Shown: positions 6,050-8,125 of the stretch, one piece after another | Numbering within the stretch: position 1 is the first letter of the stretch | Layout of the letters: each line of letters begins with the position of its first letter | Source of the DNA: Bacteriovoracales bacterium | GTDB taxonomy: Bacteria > Bdellovibrionota > Bacteriovoracia > Bacteriovoracales > Bacteriovoracaceae | Direction: 5' to 3' | Length of the DNA: 8,125 bases | Assembly: GCA_007117175.1 (NCBI GenBank) | Contig: SKGZ01000143.1 | Span: forward strand, 1-8,125 | Position numbers and translations under genes: made by a program | The notes under the pieces: model-generated | Databases searched by the model: none | The model's input: only the letters and a program-made list of their open reading frames with translations | Told to the model about the DNA's origin: nothing

Positions 6050-7311
6050 TGAATCACCTCATAGCCTTTTTTCGAAACCTTCATCAAGAAATTTTGAGTC
6101 GAGTTTATCTTTAATCCTCTCTTTATCTCAGTAGATCCTACTGCTTTGTAACCTTGTGCACTTTTATAAAAATAATCAATAACTGACTTGCTACTATAGC
6201 TATCTAATTTATCTATCGAGCTTAATAAGTACTTTACCGCATCGTAAGAATCAATGCTAATCAACATCGGAACATTCATAAATTTTGACTTATACTTGCC
6301 AATAAAATCTTCAACATTTTTATTTTTATTACAAAGGCAGTTCTGCCTCACAAAATATGCCTCAACATCCTTTGACTCTAAAAAATTTAAGTAGGCTGGC
6401 AACTCTGCAGAGCCAAAATACTTTGTTCCTAGAAAGATCGTTTTCTGTGAATCTTGACCGAGTAATTGTTTGCTATGAATCAAGTCAGTCACCTTCGCCG
6501 CAATCAGAGAACGAGTAAACAAGAAAACATAATCCCAAGCCGAATCACTTCTCTGCATTACCTGTGTCACAGATGAGATATCATGTGTTTGCTCAATGAC
6601 CGATACATGCTCAAATTTTTGACTTGGCATTAACTTATTCAAAGCATCCCTATAAGCAACCATCTCAGAACGATCGTCGGCAGTGACCACTAAAACATTA
6701 TTACTTTTTTTGATTTTCCGTGGAATCCTCTCGAGCAACTCCGCCAAGAGAATATCCGCCGCAGGCTGCATCGTTCTCAGGTATCTGGTTTTTTCAAATC
6801 TAGGGTTGGGATCACCGTAAATTGACATCACAAGCACTGGGTCTTTCCTTAAATCATCCTCTATTGCGAGTAAATCATTGCCTGTGCTAAATCCAACAAT
6901 AGCATGACAAGATGATTGCCTCATCTCTTCTAGCTTTGAAAGAGCTGCAAGCGGTTTCACATCATAGTAGTGAACCTCTATCTCAACTTTATTTTTTTGT
7001 TTTTGGTCAAGTTCATCTACTGCCAACCTTGCACCATTGACAAACGCTTCACCATAATATGGGATGGTCTGCTCTGTTGATCCAGTTAAGCATATCTTAA
7101 GCTTTTTTGATCCCTCTTCAAGTTTGCTTTCACTTGCATGCAAATCACTTGAAGACAGTGCAACATTTGAAAATAAAAAAACGTAGATTGAAATAAAAAT
7201 GAAAACCAACATAGATGCGAAGCTGGGTAGGGCTGAATTCATCCCTATTTGCTGTAATCGTTTCAAGGGAAAAATTGGTAGAATTAAGTCTATACTTGCT
7301 TTTTTGCTCAT
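6046..7311 (-). CDS. Type 1 (LivJ-like) periplasmic ligand-binding protein, likely sensory partner of the kinase
   Basis: The protein has 421 residues from the chosen ATG at 7311, picked because GGGAG lies 10 nt upstream and because it leaves the preceding gene (stop 7340) free of overlap; the frame itself is open up to 7389. A basic n-region is followed by a strong hydrophobic stretch (residues 34-52, MLVFIFISIYVFLFSNVAL), which could be a long signal peptide or an uncleaved anchor. After it comes the two-lobe binding fold of the branched-chain amino-acid/amide family: KLKICLTGS, then a YYGEAFVNGARLAVDEL helix, HAIVGFSTGNDLLAIEDDL, and NVLVVTADDRSEMVAYRDAL at the start of lobe 2. Ligands in this family are amino acids, amides or urea, among others; the ligand here cannot be read. 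A CLC pair occurs near residue 320. No ABC permease or ATPase gene is in the window, and the next gene is the kinase, overlapping by 4 bp. A sensing rather than uptake role is therefore inferred. Confidence 0.88.
   Translation of the reverse strand: MSKKASIDLILPIFPLKRLQQIGMNSALPSFASMLVFIFISIYVFLFSNVALSSSDLHASESKLEEGSKKLKICLTGSTEQTIPYYGEAFVNGARLAVDELDQKQKNKVEIEVHYYDVKPLAALSKLEEMRQSSCHAIVGFSTGNDLLAIEDDLRKDPVLVMSIYGDPNPRFEKTRYLRTMQPAADILLAELLERIPRKIKKSNNVLVVTADDRSEMVAYRDALNKLMPSQKFEHVSVIEQTHDISSVTQVMQRSDSAWDYVFLFTRSLIAAKVTDLIHSKQLLGQDSQKTIFLGTKYFGSAELPAYLNFLESKDVEAYFVRQNCLCNKNKNVEDFIGKYKSKFMNVPMLISIDSYDAVKYLLSSIDKLDSYSSKSVIDYFYKSAQGYKAVGSTEIKRGLKINSTQNFLMKVSKKGYEVIQ
6053..6060 (-). promoter_or_regulatory. 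Ribosome binding site for the GTG start of the hybrid kinase
   Basis: GAGGTGAT on the - strand lies 3 nt ahead of the GTG at 6049, within the last codons of the binding-protein gene. It supports the unusual GTG start and coupled translation of the two genes. Confidence 0.7.
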
Positions 7312-7321
7312 ATTAGACTTG

Positions 7322-7326
7322 CTCCC
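7322..7326 (-). promoter_or_regulatory. Ribosome binding site deciding the binding-protein start
   Basis: GGGAG with a 10-nt spacer to the ATG at 7311, in the 28-bp gap between the mini-DHp stop and this start. An in-frame ATG at 7242 would give a shorter signal peptide but has no well-spaced ribosome site. Confidence 0.5.
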
Positions 7327-7339
7327 GTCATTCTGCTCC

Positions 7340-7591
7340 TCATGTCTCAAAGTTTTTATCACTATTACCTTTAGCGCAGCTCGCACCAACGTTTGCTTTG
7401 AAATTAGACGCTAAACTTCTATCACTGTTAACAGACAAACTCTCCCAGTCAATCAAAATTTGGCGAATACGAGCAAAACTCTCCGTGGCATTTTTTTCAA
7501 AGCGCTCCGGCAAAACTCCATCTCGCTTCAGTAAGGCAAGAATTGTCTTCAACGTTGAAATCGGCGTCTCAAGATCGTGTTTGAGATTCAT
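7340..7591 (-). CDS. Mini-DHp protein: isolated histidine-kinase dimerisation/phosphoacceptor hairpin
   Basis: The protein has 83 residues. It opens with MNLKHDLETPISTLKTIL, a canonical H-box (H5, D6, T9, P10), and continues into a second helix (about residues 29-50, ERFEKNATESFARIRQILIDW). Together these correspond to both helices of a kinase DHp domain. The remaining 30 residues are polar and look unstructured; no ATPase (CA) domain follows in this or another frame. The same pattern is seen in the hybrid kinase downstream (HDIKSPLTSLEYL then SLERINDILNTL). The ATG at 7591 is preceded by a very strong GGAGGGA, and the only upstream in-frame sequence holds no other start before a stop, so the short form is not an annotation artefact. 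It overlaps the regulator gene by 23 bp and precedes the binding protein by 28 bp. It could be a phosphotransfer protein, a decoy/heterodimer partner of the kinase, or a remnant of a lost kinase. Confidence 0.75.
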   Translation of the reverse strand: MNLKHDLETPISTLKTILALLKRDGVLPERFEKNATESFARIRQILIDWESLSVNSDRSLASNFKANVGASCAKGNSDKNFET

Positions 7592-8125
7592 ACTCCCTCC
7601 ATCTTCTATAAAACGTTTGCAAGCTTATTTTCATCAATGCACTTGCCCTGTCAGGCTGTCTGCCACTTTCCTCATAAAACTTCTGATACGCATGTTTACG
7701 AACCTTTTCAATAAATTGGTCAATGCCAACATCTTTAATAACTTCAACTTGATATCTTGTTATTAATTCACTGGAATATTCAGGCTCGCTAAAAACTTTT
7801 CTCTTATGCAAAACTAATGAAGCAAGTCTAGCCGTAAGATTACTCTGATTCTCCATTTGCAAATGAGTGGCAAAGACTTGAAGTTCCTTCAAATTTCCAT
7901 GCCACTGGCGCGCCTCCACAAATTTCTTAAAATCCGCTGAGAAATAATAACGACGCGAACTCCCCTTAAGCATACTTTTTAATAGCGGTACAATATCATA
8001 CGGTCTTTCCTTAAGCTCAGGTATGTAAACTTCAACAAATGAAATCCATCCATATAACTCCGCATCGAAAGCCCCTCGCTCCATTAGGGATTTTAAATCC
8101 TTGGCAGTTGAAGCAACAAAGCGCA
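7569..8125 (-). CDS. NtrC/bEBP-type AAA+ transcriptional regulator, C-terminal part only (5' end outside the window)
   Basis: The frame runs to the right edge; 184 residues are visible. RFVASTAKDLKSLMERGAF is the sensor I strand and following helix of enhancer-binding proteins, ELYGWISFVEVYIPELKERPYDI corresponds to the family's DLYYRLNVFxIxLPPLRER-DI block, and WHGNLKEL to WPGNVREL. The C-terminus (RASALMKISLQTFYRRWREY) is a Fis-type helix-turn-helix for DNA binding. Compared with PspF, both arginine-finger positions (F-R-x-D-L-Y-Y-R-L) are changed, to Asp and Trp (FDAELYGWI), and the sensor II Arg of WPGN-I-R-E is Lys. Walker A and B and the GAFTGA loop lie outside the window. In ordinary members this domain hydrolyses ATP to remodel sigma-54 polymerase; these changes suggest a weak or inactive ATPase. 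It is the first visible gene of the signalling operon and a plausible output for the kinase downstream. Confidence 0.87.
   Translation of the reverse strand, partial: RFVASTAKDLKSLMERGAFDAELYGWISFVEVYIPELKERPYDIVPLLKSMLKGSSRRYYFSADFKKFVEARQWHGNLKELQVFATHLQMENQSNLTARLASLVLHKRKVFSEPEYSSELITRYQVEVIKDVGIDQFIEKVRKHAYQKFYEESGRQPDRASALMKISLQTFYRRWREYESQTRS
7594..7600 (-). promoter_or_regulatory. Strong ribosome binding site of the mini-DHp gene
   Basis: GGAGGGA, 2 nt before the ATG at 7591, inside the 3' part of the regulator gene. Its quality argues that the small gene is translated. Confidence 0.65.

Noticed and set aside
7312..7389. Longer start of the binding protein at 7389
   Set aside because: It would overlap the mini-DHp gene by 50 bp and put 26 more residues before an already long signal region; the GGGAG-preceded ATG at 7311 fits better.

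Overview
The window looks like a chromosomal, AT-leaning stretch of a Gram-negative bacterium. The support is a lipoprotein signal peptide, a second secreted protein with a Sec signal, a Wzz-type inner-membrane protein, a periplasmic binding protein paired with a membrane histidine kinase, and an enhancer-binding-protein-type AAA+ regulator. The mix of many signalling genes, a stand-alone RAYT transposase and a dispersed GGTACGCCATCC palindrome makes me think of Bdellovibrionota or a related deltaproteobacterial lineage. That is an impression only; nothing here fixes the taxon.

Left part (1-1946). The window opens inside a family 16 glycoside hydrolase on the + strand whose catalytic EIDIME motif is visible. 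A small lipoprotein gene overlaps its 3' end. A perfect 21-bp-arm palindrome (1482-1529) follows, and then a convergent gene for a 134-residue secreted protein of unknown function.

Middle part (1947-3931). A short divergent region carries three small dyads. It leads into a RAYT-type (REP-associated, HUH/Y1 family) transposase on the + strand. The 3' end of that gene overlaps, tail to tail, a small DUF2007-like gene on the - strand. The DUF2007-like gene lies 11 bp downstream of a Wzz-like polysaccharide co-polymerase gene, so the two probably form one transcription unit. Two more units of the dispersed repeat sit in direct orientation just upstream of the Wzz-like gene.

Right part (3932-8125). 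A tightly packed - strand signalling operon reads, in transcription order: a bEBP/NtrC-type regulator (N-terminus outside the window), an 83-residue protein that is essentially a bare histidine-kinase dimerisation/phosphoacceptor (DHp) hairpin, a LivJ/type 1 periplasmic binding protein, and a hybrid histidine kinase with two C-terminal receiver domains. The overlaps (23 bp, then GTGA) and short spacing imply co-translation. A working model is that the binding protein senses a small ligand, passes the state to the kinase's extracytoplasmic domain, and phosphate flows through two receivers and possibly the mini-DHp protein to the regulator. The visible part of the regulator lacks both arginine fingers and has a Lys in place of the sensor II Arg, so it may not be an ordinary sigma-54 activator. 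This operon is the most interesting part of the window; its wiring is inference.
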